A stretch of DNA of 64,000 bases from Isoetes taiwanensis (Eukaryota > Streptophyta > Lycopodiopsida > Isoetales > Isoetaceae). Shown one piece after another: positions 23,101-33,649 of this stretch. The DNA is taken from the NCBI GenBank assembly GCA_021234155.1, contig JAJEKV010000005.1:17592089-17656088 (forward strand), given 5' to 3'. Below the pieces are notes generated by a model. The model saw nothing but the letters and a program-made list of their open reading frames with translations. It had not been told where the DNA came from and did not search any database. Position 1 is the first letter of the stretch. Every line of letters begins with the position of its first letter. The position numbers were made by a program, and so were the translations under genes.

Positions 23101-26100
23101 AATCAAGTGAATTTTGCTAAACAATCAAGTGAATTTTGTTGTCTAATTACTCCAATAATCTATTGCATCCATATACTCTATAGTTATGCGACCCTAACTT
23201 GTTCCTTCACCAAGGGAATAGCAAAATTAAAAAAAAGAGCATAGCTGAACCTTAAACAATTACAAAGAAGCCGGAAGGGCGTACAGCACCTTTCATTTGG
23301 AAAAGTGCCCACTCGCAACACAAAATCTACTGCTTCTCAACATTGTATATCACATTTAAACTATAAATACTCCAACATTAGGACAACCTTTACGACAAAA
23401 TTAGCTCTAGTTATTATGCAATTTGTCTTGCAACTCAAATTTTGACTTCTATTATAAGAGCCATAAAGATAAGTACAATACCTGTCTCCAAGTTTACAAA
23501 TGTTTCTTCTTCATTTATGAAGGGCGGTTTCATTTATGGCCCAAAAATGTTGATGTAAAGCATCTGAAATAAGATCCCTCCACAATATCTTGTCCAAAAG
23601 TTCCATAACCCTCCAGAATATTATGCATCTATTTGCCAAGAGGACTCGCATGAAACCAACAAATAGATAGGCTTCTCATTCATCTCAGCAGATTTTCTAC
23701 AATGGTGGACAGTGGGTAGCCGCACACATGCGGACTACCCACGAAAAATAAAGGGAAAATCCAATCATATCATTTGGACCCCAAAACAAATACAATGCTA
23801 ATAGATGAGTGGCTGATGTACCTGCCGAAAGTTTATCACCGGGATTAAAAAACCCCGCCCTTTCGGGTTTTCGAGGAAAAACCCTAGTGATAAGCCTTCG
23901 GCAAGGGGCTTAGACAAACGTAAGGCATAGAATCGCTCCCAAAAACCCCCGCATGGAGAAGTCGAAACGGATGCAGCGCCAACCCGTACACTGCACATCA
24001 CCAACACAACAAACGAGAAACATACCAAAAGAATAGCATCACCCGGTGGTGGAAAAAAAAGCATCACCCAGGGGTGGAAAAACATGATAAAATGTAACTT
24101 GTACAAAATACAATAAACAAAGAAGGGGGAGGGTGGGTTCAAAGAGAATAAGGTGCTGGCGAGAGAAAGAGGAAGCCCGATGAGATGGATGCGTGGATCT
24201 GCCGCCACCAAATAGCGAACTCCCAACCCAAAACGGGCATGCGCCGCCGCATGCATGCATGACATGCATGCTCGTCCCCATTCTAGAATGGCGATCCGAT
24301 GTCTCGGATCGATCGCGATTCTAGAATGGGACTCGCAAAAAACCAACAAAAACCGCCCGACTACCGTAGAACTTCCTTACAAACTAGGATCAAGGGCGAG
24401 GTCATTGGGACGAGGCCAAAGGCCGTAAAGGATAGCAAGAAAGATACGCCAAAATTGGCTAAACCCAGGCAGAAGAAGCCCTCCCCACCTCGAAACAATT
24501 CAAAGAGAATAAAAGATGCTGGCGAGAGAAGAGGAAGACTTAGACTTGCTTCTCATTCATCTCGAAAAGATTTTCTAATAATGGTGGATAGTGGGTAGCC
24601 GCACACATGCGAACTACCCATAAAAATAAAGGGAAAATCCAATTATATCATTTGGACCCCAACAAAATACAATGCTAATAGAGACTGGGCTAGTGTACCT
24701 GCCGAAAGCTTATCACCGGGATTAAAAAACCCCGCCCTTTCGGGTTTTCGAGGAAAAACCCTAGTGATAAGCCTTCGGCAAGGGGCTTGGACAAACGTAA
24801 GGCATAAAAATCGCTCCCAAAACCCACGAATGGAAAAGTCGAAACAGATGCCGCCGCTAACCATGTACACGCACATCACCAACAAAACAACAAGACAAAA
24901 CAAACCTCCCCCGAGTGGAGGGCTGATTCTGCCGTGCCCGCGATAAAAATACAATAACAAAGAAGGGGGGGAGGGTGGGTTCAAAGAGAATAAGGTACTG
25001 CTGAGAGAGAAGAGGAAGCGCCGATGAGAAGTCGAAGCAGAAACGCGCCTAAAATAGCGAACTCCCAACCAGAGCGGGCATGCGCCGCCCGCATGCATGC
25101 AAAACATGCATGCTCGTCCCATTCTAGAATGGCGATCCGATGTCTCGGATCGATGGGATTCTAGAATGGGACTCGCATGAAACCAACAAACCGCCCGAAT
25201 ACCAAAGGACTTCCTTAACAAACTAGGATCGAGGACGAAGGTCACAGGATGAAGGCTGAGAAAGGACAGCATGAAAGAAACGCCAAATTGGCCAAACCAG
25301 GCACCCCTGCCTGGAAACAATTCAAAGAGAATAAGGTACTGCTGAGAGAGAAGAGGAAGCACCGATGAGAAGTCGGCGTAAACGCCGCGCTAAAATAGCT
25401 TACTCCCAACCGAAGGCGGGCATGCGCCGCCCGCATGCATGCAAAACATGCATGCTCGTCCCATTCTAGAATGGCGATCCGATGTCTCGGATCGATGGGA
25501 TTTGCCAAGAGACTGTTCCTAAGAGAAAACATCATGAGTGTTGTGTCTTTCACAAAAGAGGCAACATGCAGAAGACAAAAACATCACGAGTGTTGTGTCG
25601 TGCCAATGAGCACCTAAATGAACGGTCTCAAAAAAGGAGGTTGTGTTGTAGGCGCCAGACTGACTGAACATTAAGGATGTCCAAGAGGGCCCAGTCTAAC
25701 ATTTGATCTAACCATATTGAAGAATAGTAAAAAGAAAGCGTTTTGCTCAGAAAGTCTAAGGCTGGAGGCGCTCAAATTAGCTATGGCCAGTAGATCAGGC
25801 ACTGCGCTTGATCCAGGGATAGGTTCAATACTGTATACGTTTTATACGCAATACGTATTTTTCGTTTGATACGGCACAAATTTGACGTTTAATACGTCAA
25901 AAATACGGCTAAAAAAAATTTCCGGCTGTCGAAAACTTTCGCGTAGTTTAAAACAACTGCTTTAAACTACGCTCCGGTTCGCCGCAAAATTTAAACAAAG
26001 CATTTTTCGCCACGCCGAACTCAAATAGTTTCGCGATAAGCGAATGAACTGCTTTCGCTTACGCCGAAAACATCTTCGCCAGTTTAAACAAATAACTTCG

Positions 26101-29100
26101 CTGCAGTTTAACGCCAAATAAATATATATAGAAAACTTCGTTTAAAACTTAAAACTGCCGCTTTTACGCCGAACCGCCTTTTGGCGTAGTTTAAACGCAA
26201 AAGAATGTTTATGCATCTAACAAAAGTTTCGCTGTAAACATTAACCTTTATACTTTCGCCGAAAAGAGTTTCGCTGCAAGTTTAACATTAAGGCTTTCGC
26301 TTTACGCCGGCGAGGGGATTCGCCAATAGTTTAAAAATTAGACTTCAAAAGCTACGCTGAAGAAAGTTCGCTGTGTAGCCGAAATTAAAGGTTTCGCTTT
26401 ACGCCGAACTTTTTTCCTACCGGCGAAAGATTAATACAAAAATACGCATTTTCCCAAAAATACGTATTTTTGCACTTTATACGTCTGAAAAAATAGTTTC
26501 ATACGTACAGAACCTATCCCTGGCTTGATCAAGCGATGCCATAGGCCACTTTGTAAATAGATTCGTAAACAGATTTGCTTATTCCACTTTGATGTGTTTG
26601 TGTAGATAGATAGTGAACATATATAGATAATGAAGAAAGATGCAGCAGAAACAAATCTGTGAGGGAAGGGGTACAGATTTTAGCATGTTTTTCTATGAGC
26701 TACTTACTGCCTAGTAATGCATACACCACATATATTTGAACTGCCCCCATGCATTTTATACGGATCTATGAGATTCGAACTGTAGCAAAGCTAGAGACAA
26801 CCCATATTACTACTGGATGATTCCATGGTGTAAGACATAATTTCAACAAGTCTAATTACTTCGCTGTAAGAGCATTTAAGAAGGCAAATAATTCTCTATA
26901 TTCTATTTGCTTAGACACCTACACAAAATTTTCACTCTGCAATTTCTAGACAGCTATCATAGGATCTCATTGATGTGCTAAAAATAGAGGCGTGAAAATG
27001 AGAAAGGAAATGTGCCTCCTCAGTCTATACCTAGCCAAAATTGATCTAATAAAATAGCAAATTCGTACAACTGGAGAAAAAACAGCACATTTGCAAGTTT
27101 GATTAAAATCAATACTCTGCATGTAAATAATCATATTCACTGTATATAGCTGTTATTCTAATAAATAGAATACAGAATCCCCCAAAAATCAACTCAGAAT
27201 AGAGTGCTTGTTGTGTTTACATTGCACAATCTTCTGCAGGGCGTGGAAGTGAACTAACTCCAACGTGTTGACAATTTACCCAACACTTTCAAGTAGACAG
27301 AAAAGCCTGGGCCATATATCATCCTGCAGATGCTCCCCAAAAAACAAAGAATTGCAAGTGAATGTAAATGACGAAAAAATGTGGCGTGTAATTGTCATCC
27401 AATGTAATTTATCCCATAAAGCAAATGGCAATGTAGCATGCCAAACTATCAACATTCGAGATGTAAAGCGGTATACTGCATGAGGTATTGGAGTTTTGAA
27501 TATGCGTTCACATGTAACCGGATGATCATAGAGCGTGTCGTTTCATGTCCCGAAAAATACTATCGAATTTGGAGACCCATCAAGTACGGGGAGAGATCGA
27601 AGTCGATTTGGAGACCCATGAAGAAACAGGATTCAAAGGTCAATTTTAAAAATACTTCTTGTGGGTTCACAACCGAGGATTTGCAGCAGTCAGAGGCATA
27701 GGCTCATGATTTTGACTCAGTAGATGGATAGAGACCCTTGAGAATACATAGATAATAGGTCAGTATTCACAGAGTCATAGGGTTTTTGCCTCGAGAAATG
27801 TTAAGTTTGAAGCGATTGCAATCGATATCAAAAACATAATAATATGCCATATCGAGCTAAGGAAAGAAATAAACCTCTATGCATAAGCCGGGCTCACTTT
27901 CGATCCTGCTAACCTCTGTGACAATAGAGAGACAAACCTATAAATATGCAGCTCATCCCGGGCATAATCAACTAACAGATTTCATGACATGAAAAATCTA
28001 ACTACCGCAAGAGTGTTTTCACAGATAGATAAATCTTCTACATTTTACTACGGGAACTATAGTCTAACCTCGATGTGGCATGTCTCTCAAGGCGGTCTTC
28101 AAGAATCAATGCGGTGCCTTGTGATTCTAGTCTAAATCCTGCAATAACAACTCCGGACCCGGCAAGTTGTGGGGACCACGCTGACCTCTTCATCTCCGAA
28201 ACGCAGCCAAGGCACGTAAAAAATATTAGGTCGCTTACCATAGTTTGCACCTAAAATAGAAGCACGACCCACATAGGCTTATGCTTACGAAATGGCATTT
28301 CATGAAAACCCCGACCCATTGCCTCAACGAAAATCCCTCAATCCATCAAAGACCGGAGGGTCGCAGGCATCTCAATCCGATGTGCTTGTTCAAACCGACA
28401 AAAAGAATGAGAGATAAACAATGGTCTAAGCCTTTGCATACCGCTGCGTTAAGTTGCTTTAGCCCTTCCCGAGAGATAGGGGTTTCAAAAATCGCCTACG
28501 TAATGGACATTTAATTGCTTCCCTCGTCATAAATCTATTGTTACATACACATTTCCGGCATTGAGAGTTACTCCGGCACACCAATCTCCTCCTAAGAATC
28601 TGCGTTTAGAGCTCGCTATTCGTGCTTTGCTGCTGCCCCTCTGAAACCACAAGACCCACGCTTTTGAGGTCTGCGGCCCCACGGCTCTGCTATGGCAATC
28701 AAATTGGGGCCTTCGAATCAGGCCCATGGGCCTTATAAATCATAGCGCATGCACAAAAAGCAATGCTAGAGCAGATGTGAAGGCTACGAGGTCGCCCTTG
28801 AACCTTTGGAGTACAATCTCGGATATCAAAGCAGATGTCACCACTAAAGAGGCTGCTTCAAGAATGCACGCAGTAAAAAATAAACTTAGAAATAGCTACG
28901 AACCTAAATCTAAATCTTCAAGTTCCGAACCTGCAGAATCAACCTCTGAAGCAACACGACCAGAGCCATAGCCAAGTCCGAGGTGCAGAAGCCATAGCCA
29001 AGTCCGGCTGGATGACCGAGCATTTACAGGCAGCAGCCAGTTTTTAGCAGTCATCAGCATATGCTAGGTATATGCCAGCATATACTTGAATATGCCCACA

Positions 29101-30090
29101 TACCCACATAAACGAGGGTTTGCCCCCCTAGGGGCAACCCAAAAAACATACACAAATACCTTGATTCTAATTGAGCATTTTTATGCCTACAAACATAAGT
29201 GTATGTAGTCAGAGATGTATTCATATGCTTAATATTTGAATTAGACATTAGCATACAAGAGTTAATGATGCCTATAATTACAATTCCAAGTAATTAAACC
29301 CTAAACTAAACACCCAAAACAGGCAAGTCTCACCTTTTTACATTTGTTGCTTCCTTTCTTGAATCTACCTTTCTTTTTAACTTTGCTGCCTCGTCCTCCT
29401 TTTTCACGAACACCTGTACAGCCTTTGTTGCAACTTTGCATGCCCTTTCAAGATCTACGCTCTCCAATTCAGCTACCCCTTTCACATGTAGGCTCTCCTC
29501 TCTTGTGTCATCTACTACCAACAAATTAAAACCCCAATGCAAATTTGGTATAGATATGGAAAACATTAAAAATATGCACCTGACATTGAATTCTTGCATC
29601 ATGGCAGCTTGATGTCATCAGATTGCTCACCATTTAAATCAGCCCGTTCACCTGGAAAATGGCAAGTTCAGGCTTTTGAGTTCAGCACTAAATTAAAACA
29701 GTAAGAATGTAGTTAGAGACACTTACTATTGAATGGCTCGTGTTGCTGCTGCAACAAAGCCAACTCTGTTTCCACATTTGGGATCTCACCTACAAGAATA
29801 AACCCTAAAATCAATTCATTAACAAATTGGGCTAAAAACACTTCTACTAGACCGGGTACCTTGCACATCTTCTATCAACACCTCATGAGGTTTCTGCCCC
29901 TCTAGTGCAGCCAACTTCTGCTCTAAATGTGCTTTGTCCTCCACATTGTCAAAGATTTGTTCTTTCACAGGCGACCTAGATGTGGATGGAGTTTCACTAC
30001 TAAGGACATCATCCTTTGCTGATGTTTCAGCTCCAGAGGACTCCTCATATGTCAATTTCAACCCTTTTCCATGAAATTTCTTCGTGCAAC
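20188..30090 (-). CDS. Ulp1/C48-type SUMO-protease-like protein, multi-exon, 5' end not found
   Basis: Likely cysteine isopeptidase acting on SUMO-like modifiers, probably nuclear. Exons on the minus strand: 30090-29860, 29789-29727, 29651-29631 (21-nt microexon), 29514-29334, 21893-21735, 21638-21315, 21231-21048, 20953-20812, 20606-20188. Every junction is GT-AG and every phase fits, including across the 7.4-kb intron (AG then A). About 570 codons result without a stop. The N-terminal third is acidic/Ser-rich, then Lys-rich and possibly coiled. The protease part reads [63 protein letters not shown] (catalytic His), KVLDAS (Asp), RQQPD (oxyanion Gln) and [11 protein letters not shown] (Cys; Arg replaces the usual Gly). 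The C-terminal 230 residues are unrecognised, with an acidic DDLDDEE stretch. The first visible exon needs an upstream exon that I could not place. It may lie beyond the retrotransposon at 31.6 kb. Confidence 0.75.
22010..22085 (+). repeat. Dispersed repeat R3, partial copy
   Basis: GAGCATATACTGACATATACTTGGAATATGCCAC and the CCCACATGGATGAGGG that follows match the repeat at 29050-29145 and, inverted, 53398-53530. Just upstream (21955-21975) is a GGAGGGTTGCCCTCCG palindrome. Confidence 0.5.
22155..22212. repeat. (ATGG)n microsatellite
   Basis: About 14 perfect tetranucleotide copies inside the 7.4-kb intron of the Ulp1-like gene. Confidence 0.95.
22215..23630. other. Intronic AT-rich sequence
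   Basis: No coding sequence or repeat structure that I can support. It is part of the long intron of the minus-strand Ulp1-like gene. Confidence 0.4.
23712..23742. repeat. Hairpin inside array unit 1
   Basis: GTGGGTAG-CCGC, loop ACACAT, GCGG-A-CTACCCAC. The equivalent in unit 2 (about 24590-24620) has two mismatches. Confidence 0.7.
23822..23903. repeat. Two-level hairpin, unit 1
   Basis: Outer arms TGCCGAAAGTTTATCAC and GTGATAAGCCTTCGGCA enclose an inner stem AAAACCCCGCCC/CGGGTTTT. The same structure occurs in unit 2 at 24699-24780. Confidence 0.75.
24699..24780. repeat. Two-level hairpin, unit 2
   Basis: Same as 23822-23903, with outer arms pairing 16 of 17 (TGCCGAAAGCTTATCAC with GTGATAAGCCTTCGGCA). 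Confidence 0.75.
25814..26522. mobile_element. hAT-type miniature element 2 (709 bp)
   Basis: Ends CAGGGATAGGTTC and GAACCTATCCCTG are perfect 13-bp inverted repeats. They are flanked by the perfect 8-bp duplication GCTTGATC (25806-25813 and 26523-26530). Subterminal regions carry repeated ATACG words (about six at the left, four at the right), facing inward in both orientations. The inner 500 bp is a lattice of TTTCGC, ACGCCGAA and AGTTTAAAC words. No coding capacity. Located in the long intron of the Ulp1-like gene. Confidence 0.93.
26535..28950. other. Intronic stretch without supported features
   Basis: Short frames such as 28726-28968 (plus; Lys/Ser-rich) have no recognised domain. A 17-bp direct repeat AGCCATAGCCAAGTCCG occurs at about 28966 and 28991. 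Otherwise nothing that I can support. Confidence 0.35.
29010..29145 (+). repeat. Dispersed repeat R3 with terminal hairpin
   Basis: From TTTTTAGCAGTCATC through CATATGC/ATATGCC words to ACGAGGGTTTGCCCCCC, then TAGGGGCAACCC and AAAAAA. The end folds as GGGTTTGCCCC/GGGGCAACCC. An inverted copy lies at 53398-53560 and a partial copy at 22010-22085. The hairpin word GGGTTGCCC also forms the terminus of the hAT element at 47.3 kb, so R3 may be a relic of a related element. Confidence 0.6.
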
Positions 30091-30130
30091 CTAAACCAAG
30101 TAACAATGAAGTCACAAACATGCTTAGCAA

Positions 30131-31585
30131 ATATACATGGCTGCTGGTTTCTTGATGCTATCCATATCTACATTGAAGAAATTTGTGAGTAAATTAATTT
30201 TATTATCTTGTTAACATGTACATCCCAACATGTCAAAAGGTAAATGTAAAGGAAAAATTCATGTCAATGAAAAAAAGCTAAAAAAATTGCAAACTAGATG
30301 TAAATCAGAAGTGGTAAAACAGATGTACAATTATAGTATAATAATATCTACCAACATGACTGCTATAAATGTAATAGAAAACTTGAAAGATAGATGTAAT
30401 CATAATCTCATTTGCATTCTAGCATGTTATATGTACATATAAAGAGAAAATACACAGATGTGAAAAAGAACTGCTCAAAACAAAGATCCAATTGCAATTA
30501 AAATACATTCAAGTGCATTTGGTGATTTTCAAAGGAATCCGGAAGGGAACTGCCGGAATGCATCAGCTCCGGCTCTGAATCTAAATCCAACAACTCTGAT
30601 AGGAGAGATTTCAATGGGGAGAATGGCATGGACAATTTCAGCAATGATATTCGGTTGGTCCAGCAAGCATCTAGGTCTGTAGGGGGTGCCACGCAGCCGG
30701 CATTCTATTTTGCAGGGAATATCGCACAACAAGCATCTGTGGTTTATGCTTTCGAGAATACCTCTGCACCCAGCAGATCAAATGAGTGGATTTGACCCTG
30801 CGTCTCTGGCTGCATATCAAGGGGTGTTTATGGGTAGTTTGAAACATGAGCTCTTGGATGATAAAGCATTTGGGTTAGATTTTAATCGGTTTTGCTTTGA
30901 GAAAAGGTCAAGTTACAGTTGATCTGCTACATTTAGGTTAGGCTTGCCTAAATTATGCAGGACCTGTGGTGATTTTGCCTTGTGCAGACATTTATGCTGG
31001 ATCTCTATTTTTGGCAATATTACCAAATTGGATATCTGCAGCGACAGCATTTGGGTTTGGTTGGTCCTGTTTGGACGATGGATCAGTGGAGCTGTTTTTG
31101 ACCTGCTTTATTTACTAAAGCCAGTTTACATGTACTCTGTCAATCAATCAGAAGATTCTTGCAGTTTTTGAGGTGTTTTGCAAATCTGGGAGATTACAAC
31201 GAGAGATGATTCGAGGCAGAAAAGGAGCAATGTTATGCATAGGCTGTGAGTCTTGTTTGAGAGCATTCTTTTAGGTTGGATTTCTAGTCCCTTGTACAAG
31301 ATTGATAATTGAACATTACGCATTTGGTTTTAGTGAGGGAATACGTACAGCAGAATTTATGAAGCTCTGTCTACAAACCATAGTTCGATCTCATGAAGAG
31401 ATTGGCCTGAATCTCCGATTTATGGTCTGCTCCTTTAGGATGTAGCTGAGATGGATCCGTAGACATAGCAAGGGGCAGATATTCAAGAGGGAAATGTATT
31501 GGCTGTAAGCATTGGTCTAAATTGGGTGAAAAGTGAACGGCATTGTGACTGCAAGTTCAAAACAGTTTCTGGTAATCGGAATTTA
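30131..31585. other. Region upstream of the Ulp1-like exons; exon-like plus-strand frames
   Basis: Plus-strand frames at 30541-30792 and 30686-30922 overlap and end without splice sites that I can join. FDPASLAAYQGVFMGSLKHE looks coding-like but is unrecognised. The retrotransposon at 31591 is inserted just downstream, in sequence that continues at 42218. Confidence 0.3.
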
Positions 31586-31590
31586 TGAAT

Positions 31591-33038
31591 TGTGACGTCC
31601 CCTACTCGTATACGATGCCAGCACCGTATACCAACAGGAGTTCATCCCCCGCACCAGCTCCACACTGATACAGGGCCCTCCACATATCACTGTGACCGGC
31701 TAGAGTTCACAGTGGGAAGAGTGAAGGGGTCATTTTACCCCGTCTTCCTCAGGGCCTACCTAGCTGCGGAGGCATAAACATACATGTCAGTAGTACATAC
31801 ATCAACATCATATGACCATCACGAAGGATGGTTCTCCACATATCTGCATAGACAAAGATCAGCACATCACATAGGGAATCCTACCCAAGGCTCGCATTAC
31901 GAGGGGATGGGTGACAAGCTCGGGTCTCCGAGAGGTCATTGCGCATGCGAATTCATGGCAATGGATTTGGCTGGCATAAGAACATGGCTTAGGGTTGTCC
32001 ACTCCATCCACCCCTCCTGTGCACACTTTGCAGAGTAGGTTGAAAAGTGTTGGGACCTGACTATAGCCCGCCGGGTGCATAGCCAAAGGGGCTACGTCTA
32101 CTGGGTTACATCTCCCCCACCCAGATGGGGCGGTAGGGATCACTCCCTCCGAGATCTACATCTTGACTCAAGGTGACTAGAGGGCCACTTGCCCTTATTC
32201 GACTTGAACTCACTTTGGAAGGTCATATCCACCACCCCACGAGTGTGAGCCCATGCCTTGCCCACACGCCAGTGGCAAGCCATTAGACCTAGTCACAATG
32301 ATCCCCGGTAGGCCTTACACACCAGAGGGATCGTTCAAGAGTCAGAACACGAACCTCATTCTAAGCCAGTGGACCAGCTAGGAGCATCATCTACTAAGCT
32401 TTAAGTCTCTACCCCCCTTCCCAATACAATGAGTCCACAGAATACATCCGTCCATCATATCAACATAAGTAAATAAGAACTAATCTAATTCATAGAGTTA
32501 GGTTCTTTAGTTAGAGTCAATCTCAGGATCTGCTTGGCTACTAAGGGTGATTTAATAGGCTAAACCTACTGGTTCGAAGGCTGGAACAAGGTTTAGGCTA
32601 TTCAATCGACAAATACCTGATCCTGGTTCACTCCTCTCGATCCGGCGTCCATGTCTCGCTCGCCCGGGATGCGGTCGGAAGGATGATCTGACAAGCTGGG
32701 GCGCACTGGCAGATCGTGGGAGTTGGAATTGACTCCTCGGTAGCCTGAATCCCAGCTCCGGAAGGTCCGTAGGCGAAAAAGGGAAAGTTAGGGTTTGGTG
32801 CCTTATGTAGGCTATCGTTAGGTTTAGGGTTTCCATGACCCTTGGTCTACCTTTAATGGGTTAAAGGTCTAAAAGTCGCCTTGCTAAGTGTGCGCACCAT
32901 TGCAAGTTGCCCCCTAGGGCACCCTTGCTTGGGTACACGTCGGCGAGACCGCGTCGATTGGGGCCGGCGTAATGGCGTGGCGGTGCTGATCAAGATATAG
33001 ATCACCCCCGACCGTGATATCAGGCTTGGAACGTCACA
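31591..33038 (-). repeat. 3' LTR of the LARD-like element (1448 bp)
   Basis: Starts TGTGACGTCCCC and ends GGAACGTCACA on the plus strand. Highly similar to 40723-42212. Relative to that copy it lacks about 60 bp near 32368 and has about 25 extra bp near 32820. Confidence 0.92.
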
Positions 33039-33051
33039 TTCTCCCCACCTT
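33039..33051 (-). promoter_or_regulatory. Polypurine tract of the LARD-like element
   Basis: On the minus strand AAGGTGGGGAGAA directly precedes the TGTGACG start of the 3' LTR. Confidence 0.8.
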
Positions 33052-33332
33052 GAAATGATGCTGTCCGCAGCATCGTGGGTCTCCCCACCTTGGAGTCTTC
33101 CTAACCTGCAATCAACTTGATGCATACAATATTTTTCTATTATACTTACACAATTATTAGGATTACCTTAAAGTACTATTAAAACATTATTACGTCATTA
33201 CATTATCAAGTAACTTATCAATTCGTAACTTCTATTAAAACAAGGTACTTATTAGTTTCCGTTATCACAACATTTAGTTTATCACAATTTAACACTTTCA
33301 TATACAATTATTATTTAAGGTACTCTTCATCC

Positions 33333-33367
33333 CTTGCAACACATTCCAATAAAATTTGTGTTGCAAG
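33333..33367. repeat. Conserved hairpin, copy 1
   Basis: CTTGCAACACA and TGTGTTGCAAG, perfect 11-bp arms with a 13-nt loop. The same arms recur in the diverged second copy. Confidence 0.8.
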
Positions 33368-33614
33368 TCTTCGCACCTTAAAATCCTGCATTAATTCTAC
33401 AATATCTATAATTACATACTTACTATCTTAATTATTAGAATTACTCTAAGGTAATGTTTAAGACATTACTGTACTATTTCATTATCCAATTAACTTATCA
33501 CTTCATAACTTAATTCACGCAAGGTAATTATTAACCTTACTTAATACAACATTTAAGTTTATCAAAGTTTATCAATTTCATACCAAATTTACACTTCTAA
33601 GGTACTCTTCATCC

Positions 33615-33649
33615 CTTGCAACACATTATAACAAAATTTGTGTTGCAAG
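33615..33649. repeat. Conserved hairpin, copy 2
   Basis: Arms identical to copy 1, loop changed in several positions. Conservation of the arms but not the loop hints at a structural role. Confidence 0.8.

Larger units (their letters stand above)
23643..25499 (-). mobile_element. Palindrome-jointed repeat array, three units, flanked by a 12-bp direct repeat
   Basis: Three unequal tandem units (about 23643-24326, 24327-25166, 25167-25499), related in inverted orientation to 16053-16575. Unit borders carry the palindrome ATTCTAGAAT (24280, 24318, 25121, 25158, 25463). Pairs of these enclose a second inverted repeat, CGATCCGA/TCGGATCG. Units start GGGACTCGCATGAAACCAAC and end CATGCATGCTCGTCCC. 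The array sits between direct copies of ATTTGCCAAGAG (23631-23642 and 25500-25511), the mark of an insertion. The reading frames inside (such as the Ser/His-rich minus frames) are not conserved between units at the ends and show no domain. Superfamily unknown. It lies within the long intron of the Ulp1-like gene. Confidence 0.7.

Noticed and set aside
16053-25499. One large composite transposon with inverted repeat-array ends carrying both the DDE-like gene and the Ulp1-like gene (Ulp1 domains are known in some plant transposons)
   Set aside because: The Ulp1-like exons continue in correct phase to 30.09 kb, beyond the right array. The right array also has its own flanking 12-bp direct repeat, so it is better read as an intronic insertion.
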